Of a DNA stretch of 64,000 bases, positions 51,594 to 60,675 are shown one piece after another. Both the position numbers and the translations under genes were made by a program. Position 1 is the first letter of the stretch, and each line of letters starts with the position of its first letter. The notes below the pieces were generated by a model. It saw only the letters and a list, made by a program, of their open reading frames with translations. It had not been told where the DNA came from and did not search any database. Source of the DNA: Brucella intermedia LMG 3301 (GTDB lineage Bacteria > Pseudomonadota > Alphaproteobacteria > Rhizobiales > Rhizobiaceae); the NCBI RefSeq assembly GCF_000182645.1, contig NZ_ACQA01000002.1:1731001-1795000 (forward strand), written 5' to 3'.

Positions 51594-53405
51594 ATGACTG
51601 GAATTGATATTGTCATTGCGCTTGTGCGATGCCTCAATCTTGCTGGCCTTGCCACGTTCGCAGGCGCGGTATTTTTGCGCATATTGGTCGTTCCAGGCGT
51701 AAAAAGCGAAGGCAAAACGACGGCTTTTTTGAGAATGTGGTGCCGATTTTGTGGCTATTTCGTGGCGGTCAGCGCTTTCGGACTGGCCCTGTGGGTACCA
51801 CTTCAGTTCTCACTGCTATCTGGTGCGAATAGTTTTTCTGATGCATTAGCTTTTCTCCCAAGCGGACTGTTGGGCACAGCGTTCGGCATCGCATCGTGCC
51901 TGCGGGCCTTGGCAATCGTGCTCCTGGTTTTGCTTCTGCCTCATGCAGAAAAATCTCCGACCATACGCATCCTGTTGTTTTTGATAGCTGTTTTGGCGTT
52001 AGGCCTTCAGATGCGCATGGGTCATGCCGCTGCCGCCGACGGCCTTTGGCTGCCATCAGCCGTAGCAGCCCATGTTATTGCCGGATCATTATGGTTCGGA
52101 TCGCTGCTGCCGCTGTATCTGCTTCTGCGCGTTTCGCGTGATTCAGGTCTTCAGGTCGCGCGGCGCTTTTCCCGGTTCGGCATTGTTTTTGTTACATTTC
52201 TTATTGCCGGAGCCGCCATTGCCGGATGGGTGCTGACCGGTGGAGTTCCGGGATTGATCGGCACCAGTTACGGCAAGATCATTATTATAAAAGTCGTTCT
52301 GCTTGCCTTCATGCTTATGATTGCAGCGCTTAATCGCTTCCGGTTGAGCGCCGATGGACGCAGCGGGCAGGGACTTCGTTATGCCCTGATCTTTGAGATG
52401 ATAATCGGCCTGGCTGTGTTTTTCGCCGCCTCTCTTTTGGCAACGCAGCCGCCTGCTGTGCATGAGAATATAATCTGGCCGTTTGACTATCGCCTGCGCG
52501 ACAACATTCTTAGCGATCCGCTTCTTGCCGATGCAGCGTGGCGCAGTTTCAAGCCGCTGCCGGTGGCGCTATTGATCGGTATCGGCTGTCTGTTTCTGCC
52601 CAAATGGCGGTGGCAGGCGGTTATTGTTGTGGCATTTGCCGGTCTGATATTTTTCCAGCCACCACGAACGGAATTGTTTCTTCAGGATGCCAATGAGGCG
52701 AGTTTTCTGCGCTCGCCCACGTCCTATACGTCGATCGCAATCGCGAGGGGCGCTGCAGCTTTTGGAAGCAATTGTGCGTCTTGTCATGGTAATGACGGGC
52801 GCGGCCGCGGTGAACAGGCAACCGGCGACCCCATATGGCCGCCCGATCTGACGGCACCCTTGTTTGCGGATCGCCGAGACGGCGAATTCTTCTGGACGAT
52901 AATGCATGGCAAGGAGTTACAAGATAGTCGTCAATCCATGCCCGGTTTTGAATCGGTGCTGGATGCAAAAACAGCTTGGTCGCTTGTGGACTATATTCGC
53001 ACGATTGCGTCTGCCCGGACAATTAGCCTACCAGCGCCAGATGGCGCGGTTTACCCGGCATCCAGCCCGCGGATTGCAGTTTATTGCGGGGGAAAGCTCC
53101 ATGAAGTCGGGCGGCAACACGACAATTTCTGGCTGCTTCTTCTTGAGGACAAACATCTTGAAGTCTTTGCTCTCGATAGCAATGGCATCGCGACAGAATG
53201 TGATGTTTCCGACCAGACTGCGGCTGTGGTCATGCGGCTTCTGACACCTACTGCCGATGGCGCAAGCTTTCTCGTGGATCAGAACGGCTGGATACGGTTC
53301 CGATGGTTGGGGCATGAAAAACCGGAACCCTCGGTTCTTAAGGCAGCGGTCAGCAAGGTTCGTACCAATCCGGTCAGTCTATCGAACAGGGGACATCATT
53401 CTTAA
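51594..53405 (+). CDS. CopD-cytochrome c-thioredoxin-like fusion membrane protein
   Basis: About 603 residues from the ATG at 51594 (a TTG at 51582 is possible). Residues about 5-355 form a CopD-type membrane domain with roughly nine helices, including HVIAGSLWFGSLLPLYLLLR. A periplasmic c-type cytochrome follows: heme-binding CASCH at about residue 394 and a likely axial Met in RQSMPGFESV. The last 110 residues (PRIAVYCGGKLHEVGR, then GASFLVDQNGWIRFRW) resemble a thioredoxin-like domain without a CXXC. CopD alone imports copper; the heme domain suggests electron transfer coupled to copper. An unusual architecture next to an SsuABC-like importer. Confidence 0.82.
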   Translation: MTGIDIVIALVRCLNLAGLATFAGAVFLRILVVPGVKSEGKTTAFLRMWCRFCGYFVAVSAFGLALWVPLQFSLLSGANSFSDALAFLPSGLLGTAFGIASCLRALAIVLLVLLLPHAEKSPTIRILLFLIAVLALGLQMRMGHAAAADGLWLPSAVAAHVIAGSLWFGSLLPLYLLLRVSRDSGLQVARRFSRFGIVFVTFLIAGAAIAGWVLTGGVPGLIGTSYGKIIIIKVVLLAFMLMIAALNRFRLSADGRSGQGLRYALIFEMIIGLAVFFAASLLATQPPAVHENIIWPFDYRLRDNILSDPLLADAAWRSFKPLPVALLIGIGCLFLPKWRWQAVIVVAFAGLIFFQPPRTELFLQDANEASFLRSPTSYTSIAIARGAAAFGSNCASCHGNDGRGRGEQATGDPIWPPDLTAPLFADRRDGEFFWTIMHGKELQDSRQSMPGFESVLDAKTAWSLVDYIRTIASARTISLPAPDGAVYPASSPRIAVYCGGKLHEVGRQHDNFWLLLLEDKHLEVFALDSNGIATECDVSDQTAAVVMRLLTPTADGASFLVDQNGWIRFRWLGHEKPEPSVLKAAVSKVRTNPVSLSNRGHHS

Positions 53406-53573
53406 TGATCCAAGTAGCGTCGACACGTGAATATCAATGCAAATTGGCTGTCCGCAATGGGGTGCAAATCTACGCGCCTAGCGAACTAAGTAAATAATTT
53501 TCTTAATAAAAATCTTTGGCTGGTGAAAATTAGGCGCCGAATATTGATGTAAGTCACCTAAAGGGAGTGGAAC
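53406..53573. other. short intergenic region
   Basis: 168 bases, AT-rich in the middle (AATAATTTTCTTAATAAAAA near 53490). It probably carries the promoter of the cysteine synthase gene. No terminator seen. Confidence 0.35.
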
Positions 53574-54539
53574 GTGGGTAAGATATATAATGACATTTCG
53601 GAGCTTATCGGCGATACACCCCTTGTTTCATTCTCGCGGCTGCAAAAGAGCAATGAAATATCAGCGCGGCTTCTCGCAAAGATCGAGTATCTCAATCCAG
53701 CTGGTAGCATCAAAGATCGGACAGCGTTGGGGATCATTCGGTATGCGGAACGGGGCGGTAAAATCAAACCGGGTGATCTTCTGGTCGATCTGACAAGCGG
53801 CAATACCGGCATTGGCATTGCGGCCATTGCCACTGCAAAGGGCTACCGGACAAAGTTTTATCTGCGCGATACGATCAGCGAAGACAAGATTAATATTCTC
53901 CGTCAGTTCGGGTCTGAAATCGTCCTGATCGATAATGACGAACTGCTGGAGCCGGGAGTGCTGCAAAGGGTGCTTGATCGCATTCGCAGCGAAAATCCCG
54001 ACGCATATTATACTGGCCAGCGTTCCAATCCTGCCAATCCGGCGATCCATTTTGAAACCACGGGACCCGAGATTTGGCGTGATACGGATGGGGCGGTGGA
54101 TATTCTGGTGAGTACGGTCGGTACGGGCGGTACCATTTCTGGTACGGGTAGATATCTAAAGGAAAAGAAGTCATCGCTTCGTGTTATCCTTGTGGAGCCG
54201 ACGGCGGATTCCGTGCCCTCGATCGATAATCCGCGCGTTGAAACCATCGAGGGTGTCCATAAAGTCACCGACATCGAAGAAAACGTACTGCCTGAAAACT
54301 ACGACAGGACCGTTGTTGATGAAATCATCGCTGTGACCACGGAACAGTCCCGCCGGGCGGCCGTGTCGGTTGCGCGTGAAGAGGGCTTTCTGGTCGGTAC
54401 GTCTTCAGGTGCAGCGATTGCTGCTGCGCTTCAAGTTGCAAAGCGGCAGGAGAATGCAGGAAAGACCATAGTCGCTGTGTTGCCCGATAGTGGAGAACGC
54501 TATTTGTCGCTGTTTCAAAGCTCGGCCATTGCGGAGTAG
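53574..54539 (+). CDS. cysteine synthase family protein (PLP-dependent)
   Basis: 321 residues from a GTG at 53574 behind GGGAGTGG. Fold-type II PLP enzyme: IGDTPLVSFSRLQ, PAGSIKDRTALGII with the PLP lysine, DLTSGNTGIGIAAIA for the substrate loop, STVGTGGTISGTGRYLKEKK for the phosphate loop, and LPDSGERYLSLF. The family makes cysteine from O-acetylserine and sulfide, or in some members from O-phosphoserine or S-adducts. Its place at the end of the organosulfur island suggests it assimilates the released sulfur. The exact acceptor is inferred. Confidence 0.88.
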   Translation: MGKIYNDISELIGDTPLVSFSRLQKSNEISARLLAKIEYLNPAGSIKDRTALGIIRYAERGGKIKPGDLLVDLTSGNTGIGIAAIATAKGYRTKFYLRDTISEDKINILRQFGSEIVLIDNDELLEPGVLQRVLDRIRSENPDAYYTGQRSNPANPAIHFETTGPEIWRDTDGAVDILVSTVGTGGTISGTGRYLKEKKSSLRVILVEPTADSVPSIDNPRVETIEGVHKVTDIEENVLPENYDRTVVDEIIAVTTEQSRRAAVSVAREEGFLVGTSSGAAIAAALQVAKRQENAGKTIVAVLPDSGERYLSLFQSSAIAE

Positions 54540-54623
54540 GACCGCTGACCGCTGGGGTGAAAAGAGGATCAAGAAAATCCGCTTCGAACTGCCGCTGACA
54601 AGGCGCTGGAGAGAGCTTTTGTT

Positions 54624-54735
54624 TAGAGCGTTTCCGTTTTATTCTGAATCGACAGCGGTTCCCAAATCAGTTTTGTTTTGATTCATTGACGCTGGCTCGC
54701 TGTGGCTCGAGATGAAAGCAAAACGCTTCCCAGAG
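54624..54735. repeat. dispersed palindromic repeat, degenerate
   Basis: Begins TTTAGAGCGTTTCCG and ends AAAACGCTTCC, forming complementary outer arms (AGCGTTT and AAACGCT). An internal CAGCGGTTCCC copy relates it to the repeats at 18415 and 38773. It lies downstream of the cysteine synthase gene. Confidence 0.5.
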
Positions 54736-54739
54736 CAGA

Positions 54740-55030
54740 GTGGTGTGGTCTCGCAATGGGCACAACGTCGACGTTTTGGCTGAGAAGGCAGGCCAGAGCG
54801 GACTTGCGCGCACGCCCTCGTCGCATGTTATTGCTCGACTCGTGACCGCCGCACGCGAAGACCTGGCAAAATCCGAGGCAATCCTTGTCGCGGCAATCGA
54901 AGTGAACGTTCCGAAGCTGGTTGCTGCCCGCAAGGCCATTGGGACTTTCAATCTATGATCCGTTCAAAGTCATCGGCGAAACTTGATGGCTGGCTAGAAA
55001 CCGTTAGTTCGATGCGCAGCCGATCGCGGT
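54740..55030 (+). pseudogene. transposase C-terminal relic
   Basis: Frame from 54740 reads VIARLVTAAREDLAKSEAIL and VAAIEVNVPKLVAARKAIGT; after a shift at about 54950 another frame continues MIRSKSSAKLDGWLETVSSS. This order of blocks recalls the segment before the final catalytic Glu of an ISL3-like transposase. Both ends are missing. It is a dead remnant; the family is uncertain. Confidence 0.45.
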
Positions 55031-55115
55031 CATCGGGATCGATGTGACGCACAGCGCCGAGACTTCGCCGGAGGAGAGCAGAAATCGCTGTTCCAGTGCC
55101 GCGAGTGCAGACACG

Positions 55116-55430
55116 TCATAGCGGAAATGTGGCCAAGCATACTGTGTCCAGTTCCAGGGCATGAGCGATAGCATCCGTTTCTAATAGCTTTTCGACCCCG
55201 TTTATATGATCGGCATGAACATGGGAAAGATAAAGTAGATCCAGCGTTTTTAAATTTGCAGCTTGGCGATGAAAGCTATCGATCTCCCGGTCGCGTTCAC
55301 CCTTGTATGCAGCCATAGAGCCGCAGTCATACACATAAGACAGGCGAATTTCTCTGTCTTCAAGGATGAAGCCAGAATGAAAAAAACCTTGTCCCACAGG
55401 ATGTTGTCGACGTTCATTGTCCAGAATCAA
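55116..55430 (-). pseudogene. metallo-beta-lactamase-fold gene, N-terminal fragment
   Basis: 104 residues from a TTG at 55430. VGQGFFHSGFIL and SYVYDCGSM, then LLYLSHVHADHINGVEKLLE with the HxHxDH metal-binding motif. Proteins with this fold are at least 200 residues; the frame stops soon after the first metal site and runs into the transposase relic, so it is truncated. The start of this class (GQG-x-F-HSG then DCGS) resembles MBL proteins of conflict or repair systems, but the assignment is loose. Inactive. Confidence 0.6.
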
Positions 55431-55688
55431 ACTACCCCCCCATTAACGCAGCGATGTTTAGCACTGATTAATTATGCTCAGCGATAGCATATCACTCGAA
55501 TGATTAAGCGAGGATGTCGAATCTTGACTGGCAATCAGTTTGTGGGATTGGATTATTCAAATAGCGAAAGGATCGGTGGGCCGCTCAGTTTTTTCAGCAG
55601 GTTGGAACCAGGGCCGGTTCTTACAATGGCAAACAGTCGAAACCACGATTGGGTCGAGAAACTCCCCATGTGTCTGCTGACACGCTGT
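55431..55688. other. intergenic, no gene recognised
   Basis: About 258 bases between the MBL fragment and the DUF4239 gene. A plus-strand frame (55500-55760) has no motif and overlaps the real minus-strand gene, so it is not called. Confidence 0.35.
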
Positions 55689-56495
55689 TCAACGCAACAT
55701 GTCGGCAAGTGTGAGGCGCATCGAGTGGCTCGAGATACCAAAAATTCCACCATACGGTAGATCAAGGTCCAGAATAACGAACACCACGCTTATTACCGAC
55801 GCTATAGCAATTGCGATGATGCAGAAGGATAGGGAGTTTCGCGGCGCCTGGAGGCCGAAACTGAGAAACATCATCGTGAGCCAGAACACCAGTACCCCAA
55901 CAAAAGGTTCTGAAAGCGCCCCTTGGGTATCTTCGATAACGGTCCAGCGGGCTGCGGAGACAGCGGCGAAGATGTCCTTGCAACGGGTCGCAAGCGCTTT
56001 ATGTAGCGAGTCTTGTGGTTGCAAAGCTGCCAATGCAATGCCGATCTCGTTCATCACGCCCGTGAGCACAGGGACTTCTCCCACGAGCGGAAACTGCGAC
56101 GTGTCGGGATAATTCACGCCTGTAGGGTGCGGTTCGTCGGGCCAGGTGCTTGCTATGACTGCCGCTGTGTAACCGTGCAATTGCTGCCGCTGTTCTGCCA
56201 GTTCGTGACCGAAATCTCTCATGCAGCCATCCAGCTGCGTCAGTTTTGCGGCATAATGATTACGGTCATGAGAGGCTGTGTTATAGGAAGCCAGTTCGGA
56301 AGCCAGTAGCAGGCTCAGAACCAACGCAACAAAGGTTGCCAGGAGTGCAGTTACAATTCGGAGAAAGTCCAAGGATTCATTGCTGCGGTGTGGAGCGGGG
56401 AGCCGGACCCGTAAAAATGCGCCCGCGGCCGCGCTGACAATCAGGACTATCAACAATGACAACGTCCAGACTATTTCCCGATTCACGACAGCCAT
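55689..56495 (-). CDS. DUF4239 (bestrophin-like) membrane protein
   Basis: 268 residues with four transmembrane helices: two near the N-terminus (TLSLLIVLIVSAAAGAFL and LRIVTALLATFVALVLSLLL) and two near the C-terminus, with a cytosolic or periplasmic loop of about 110 residues between them. The pattern SELASYNTASHDRNHYAAKL with the end LDLPYGGIFGISSHSMRLTL matches DUF4239 proteins. Possibly an anion channel-like protein; the biological role is unknown. It stands alone. Confidence 0.75.
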   Translation of the reverse strand: MAVVNREIVWTLSLLIVLIVSAAAGAFLRVRLPAPHRSNESLDFLRIVTALLATFVALVLSLLLASELASYNTASHDRNHYAAKLTQLDGCMRDFGHELAEQRQQLHGYTAAVIASTWPDEPHPTGVNYPDTSQFPLVGEVPVLTGVMNEIGIALAALQPQDSLHKALATRCKDIFAAVSAARWTVIEDTQGALSEPFVGVLVFWLTMMFLSFGLQAPRNSLSFCIIAIAIASVISVVFVILDLDLPYGGIFGISSHSMRLTLADMLR

Positions 56496-56851
56496 CCATT
56501 GATCATGAACAATCTCGCGGGTGTATTGTTGCTCCGTTGAGCTTAGCCGCTATTTTTCCCATGTGCAGCGATGATCGTCAAAACTATTTGCCAGGAATAA
56601 GGAACTTTCGCGCATTGATTTTTTAAATGTCTCGCACAAGCAAGAGGATTCGCTAGCGTTTCCAGGGTTCAATCTCAAGCGCTCCGACAGACAATCGGCA
56701 GCCCCCGTCTCACGCTGTGACTGGAATTTGGATATCGCCCAAGGAGGATGCCATTGCTTAGCTCCTTTTGCGTTAATGATCGTCATCGAAAGCGCCCCCA
56801 AGGCGCCGATGACACGTTGACGTTAGGGTCTTGTTTTGCGAAACATGAAAG
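56496..56851. other. intergenic, no gene recognised
   Basis: 356 bases between the divergent DUF4239 and M42 peptidase genes. It should carry both promoters. No palindromic repeat or RNA gene was recognised. Confidence 0.4.
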
Positions 56852-58012
56852 ATGCAGACCGCAATTATGATCGATCAGGACTATCTCGTAAAACGACTGA
56901 AGGCGCTTCTTGCCATCCCGAGTCCCACCGGATTTACTGACGAAGCCGTGCGTTACGTTGCGCGAGAGCTGGAGCTTCTTGGGCTTGAGGTTATGCTGAC
57001 GCGCCGGGGTGCTATTCGTGCGCGCAGGACGGGTCTGAGCGAGAAACCGGCGCGCGGGATCGTATCGCATATCGATACACTCGGTGCGCAGGTAAAATAT
57101 CTGAAGGAAAACGGGCGCCTGGAACTGGTTTCCATCGGTAATTGGTCCGCGCGTTTCGCCGAAGGTGCTCGGGTTTCCATCTTCTCGTGCAAAGGAATCT
57201 ATCGCGGGTCAATCCTGCCGTTGAAAGCTTCGGGGCATACTTTCAATGAGGAAGTCGATACGCAACCGGTCGGCTGGCCTTATGTTGAACTCCGCGTCGA
57301 TGCGCTCGCCCGAAATCGCGATGATCTGCTACAACTCGGTATCGATGTCGGTGATATTGTCGCCATCGATCCGGCGCCAGAATTCATCGATAATGGCTTT
57401 ATCGTCTCGCGCCACCTTGATGACAAGGCGGGTGTCGCCATAATGCTTGCAGCCCTTGAGGCAATGCAGAGATCCAATTTGGAAACGCCGGTCGACAGCT
57501 ATTGGCTGTTCACCATCGGCGAGGAAGTTGGAGTGGGGGCCTCTGCGGTGGTTGTGCCGGATATTGCCTCGCTGGTCGCCATCGATAATGGAACGACTGC
57601 ACCAGGCCAGAATTCGTCGGAGTTCGGCGTCACGCTTGCCATGGCGGACCAGACCGGGCCGTTCGATTACCATTTGACCAAAAAACTCTATGAGCTTTGC
57701 GGAGAGCATGACATTCAGGTCCAGAAGGACGTGTTCCGTTATTACCGTTCCGATGCTGCGTCTGCGGTTGAGGCGGGGCATGATGTGCGCACGGCTTTGC
57801 TGACCTTCGGTGTCGATGCCTCGCATGGTTATGAGCGCATTCATCTGAGCGCGCTCACGTCCATCGCAAAACTTGCAGTTCATTATGCAATGAGCGAAGT
57901 CGAGATCAAACGAGATGCCGAGGAAACCGCCAAGGGCCTCAAGGGTTTCACGCATCAGAAATCGAGCAAGGCGGAGCAGGATTTGAAACCCGAGGATACG
58001 CCTGCAGAATAG
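56852..58012 (+). CDS. M42-family peptidase of the osmoprotectant NAGGN type
   Basis: 386 residues. Metal and catalytic motifs: SHIDTLGAQVKYL (His/Asp), RHLDDKAGVAIML (metal Asp), FTIGEEVGVGAS (Glu pair) and FGVDASHGYERIH (His near the end). This subgroup accompanies synthesis of N-acetylglutaminylglutamine amide in many bacteria, but the synthesis genes are not in this window. A further possibility is a glutamyl aminopeptidase. The C-terminal tail is charged and disordered (EQDLKPEDTPAE). A terminator follows. Confidence 0.8.
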   Translation: MQTAIMIDQDYLVKRLKALLAIPSPTGFTDEAVRYVARELELLGLEVMLTRRGAIRARRTGLSEKPARGIVSHIDTLGAQVKYLKENGRLELVSIGNWSARFAEGARVSIFSCKGIYRGSILPLKASGHTFNEEVDTQPVGWPYVELRVDALARNRDDLLQLGIDVGDIVAIDPAPEFIDNGFIVSRHLDDKAGVAIMLAALEAMQRSNLETPVDSYWLFTIGEEVGVGASAVVVPDIASLVAIDNGTTAPGQNSSEFGVTLAMADQTGPFDYHLTKKLYELCGEHDIQVQKDVFRYYRSDAASAVEAGHDVRTALLTFGVDASHGYERIHLSALTSIAKLAVHYAMSEVEIKRDAEETAKGLKGFTHQKSSKAEQDLKPEDTPAE

Positions 58013-58035
58013 GCTCTGAACTTTCTGAAATCGCG

Positions 58036-58058
58036 AGCGGGCTCAGGCCCGCTTTTTT
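58036..58058 (+). terminator. rho-independent terminator
   Basis: AGCGGGC and GCCCGCT form a 7-bp GC-rich stem with a four-base loop (TCAG), followed by a T run. It lies 24 bases after the M42 peptidase stop. Confidence 0.8.
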
Positions 58059-58138
58059 GTCTCGCGAAAATTAATTATGATAATTCATTGATGATTGTTG
58101 ATTTATGCCTATAAATTAGAGTCTGACGGATTTGACAA

Positions 58139-59715
58139 ATGAAGGGGAACCCCATGAGAAGGTTATTCCGTGCCGTCCTGACTGCTATGGCGCTTTCGAT
58201 CGCCGGGGCGGGCACAGTCGCGCTGGCCCAAACGCCGCCCAATGTGCTGATTGTCGGGCAGATTGCTGAGCCGCAATCGCTCGATCCGCATACAGTCACG
58301 GCCACCAATGATTTCCGCATCCTCGTCAATATTTATGACGGCCTTGTTCGCTACAAGGACGGAACGCTGGAAGTAGAACCGGCACTGGCGGAAAGCTGGG
58401 CGGTTTCGGACGACGGCAAGACCTATACGTTCAAGCTGCGTCAAGGTGTGAAGTTCCATGATGGTTCGGATTTCAATGCCGAAGCGGTCAAGTTCAACTT
58501 CGACAGAATGCTAAAGGAAGACCATCCGTTCTATAACACCGGCCCATTTCCGCTTTCGTTCAATTTCTCGTCCATTGATGCAGTCAATGTGCTCGATGAA
58601 CACACTGTCGAGTTCAAGCTGAAGGAGCCTTTCGCTCCATTTCTTTCCAATCTGGCCTATCCGACCGGCCTGATCGTGTCGCCGGAAGAGGTCAAGAAAT
58701 ACGGTAAGGAATTTGGCCGTCATCCATCTGGAACCGGCCCGTTCAAGTTCGCGGAATGGCAATCCGGCCAGCGTGTGGTGGTGGAGCGTAATCCCGACTA
58801 TTGGGACACAGCGCCAGCATTGGAAGCAGTTGCGTTCCGCCCGATCACGGATGCCAATACACGCGTCGCGGAGATGATGGCAGGCGGGCTGGATGTCATG
58901 GTGGAAGTGCCGCCAGATAATCTTGCCACCTTCAAACAGGACGCGAATTTCGCGGTCGCCGAACAGGCGGGCCCCCATGTCTGGTTTACCATCCTGAACG
59001 CGAAGAGCGGTCCATTCGCGGATAAGAAAGTGCGTCAGGCGGCGAATTATGCGGTTAACAAGCAAGGCCTTGTAGATAATGTGTTGCAGGGTTCCGCAAC
59101 TGTTGCTGCGGGGCCGATTCCACCCGCCTTCAATTGGGTCGAGAACAAAACCGAACCCTATCCTTATGATCCGGAAAAGGCCAAGGCGCTCCTTGCCGAA
59201 GCTGGTGCAAGCAATCCTGAAATTACGTTCTATGTGACCGAAGGCGGTTCGGGCATGCTTGATCCCATCACGATGGGTGCGGCAATCCAGGCCGATCTCC
59301 AGGCTGTGGGCTTCAAGGTCAAGATAGAAACCTATGAGTGGAACACGTTCCTTGGCCGGGTCAATCCGGGGCTGGAGGGCAAGGCCGATATGGCTGAGAT
59401 GGCGTGGATGACCAATGATCCGGACACGGTGCCTTATCTGACGCTGCGCAGTGATGCATTGCCGGACAAGGGCGGCTTCAATTCCGGTTACTATTCCAAC
59501 CCCAAGGTGGATGAGCTTCTGGAAAAGGCGCGGTCATCGACCGATCAAAGCAGCGCGGCAAGCTTTATGGCGAAGTGCAGCGCATTGTCCATGACGATGC
59601 ACCATGGCTGTTCGTGGCGAACTGGGAGCAAAACGCAGTCACGACCGCTGCCGTCAAGGGGTTCAAGTTGCAGCCGTCCTTCCTGCTGCATTTGAAAGAC
59701 GTAACCAAGGAATAA
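58139..59715 (+). pseudogene. oligopeptide-type binding protein, frameshifted near C-terminus
   Basis: SBP family 5 protein with a signal peptide (AVLTAMALSIAGAGTVALAQ) and GQIAEPQSLDPHTVTATNDF, GVKFHDGSDFNAEAVKFNFD, PSGTGPFKFAEWQSGQRVVV and DVMVEVPPDNLATFKQ. At about 59550 the frame is lost: a one-base deletion turns the expected DQSKRGKLYGEVQRIVHDDA into a wrong tail. The true end (WLFVANWEQNAVTTAAVKGF, then LLHLKDVTKE) continues in the other frame to a stop at 59713-59715. About 50 C-terminal residues are altered. It could also be a sequencing error. Normally the first gene of this importer operon. Confidence 0.82.
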
Positions 59716-59730
59716 GCAGGGAGGGCATTC

Positions 59731-60675
59731 ATGCCAGCCTATTTCCTCAAGCGACTTTTGGCCGTTGTTCCTGTGTTGCTCGGGCTCTCGATCATCGTTT
59801 TTCTCGTCATGGCGATGATCCCCGGTGATACGGCGACTGCGTTGCTTGGATCATACGCAACACCGGAAAATGTAGAGCGGATCAATCGCGATCTTGGTCT
59901 CGACAAGCCGTTGCTGCAACAATAGATCATCTGGATGGGCAATCTCCTGCATGGAGATTTCGGGCGTTCCTTCGTGCTCAATCGTCCGGTGCTGGATGAG
60001 GTTATGGAGCGATTTCAGGCGACACTCGTGCTTGCGGGCGTAGCACTGATACTGTGTTCAGTCTTCGGCCTGCTCGCGGGCATCGTTTCGGCGGTACGCC
60101 AGTTCGGCCGGGCTGACAGGATGATCACTTTCATCGTGCTTGCGGGAATTTCCATTCCCTCATTCTGGTTGGGTTTGCTTCTGATCTATCTCTTCGCGGT
60201 CCATTGGCGCATTCTGCCCGCGTCCGGCATGTATGCTGTTTATGGCGGCGGTGACCTGAAGGATCTGCTCTGGCATCTGATCCTGCCTGCCACGACGCTG
60301 GCCGTGGTAGCGGCAGGGGTGATCGCCCGTCTGACCCGCGGCGCGATGCTGGAAGTGCTTCGCCAGGACTATATCCGGACAGCCCGGGCGAAAGGTCTCA
60401 ACGAACGTCGCGTGATTTACGGTCATGCGTTTCGCGCCGCACTTGTCAGCGTCATTCCTGTGATCGGAATTCAGGCGGGATTTGTGCTGGGCGGCGCGGT
60501 CTACATCGAGACTGTATTCCAGTGGCCCGGTATTGGCGCCATGCTGGTGAAAGCCATTTCCACCCGCGATATCTTGCTGGTGCAGGGTGGCGTGCTAGTG
60601 GTTGCCGCGAGTTATGTCCTCTTCAATCTGCTGGCCGATGTCATCCAGACTATGCTCGATCCAAGGATACGCTGA
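59731..60675 (+). pseudogene. oligopeptide-type ABC permease (DppB-like), in-frame stop
   Basis: The reading frame is a full-length DppB-like permease interrupted only by an amber codon at 59923-59925. Before it: FLKRLLAVVPVLLGLSIIVF and MIPGDTATALLGSYAT; after it: IWMGNLLHGDFGRSFVLNRP, GISIPSFWLGLLLIYLFAVH and the EAA loop DYIRTARAKGLNERRVIYGH. The expected residue at the stop is aromatic (Tyr codon to TAG). Internal initiation would lose the first helix. With the preceding frameshift this makes two lesions in one importer, so it is probably non-functional. Confidence 0.82.
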
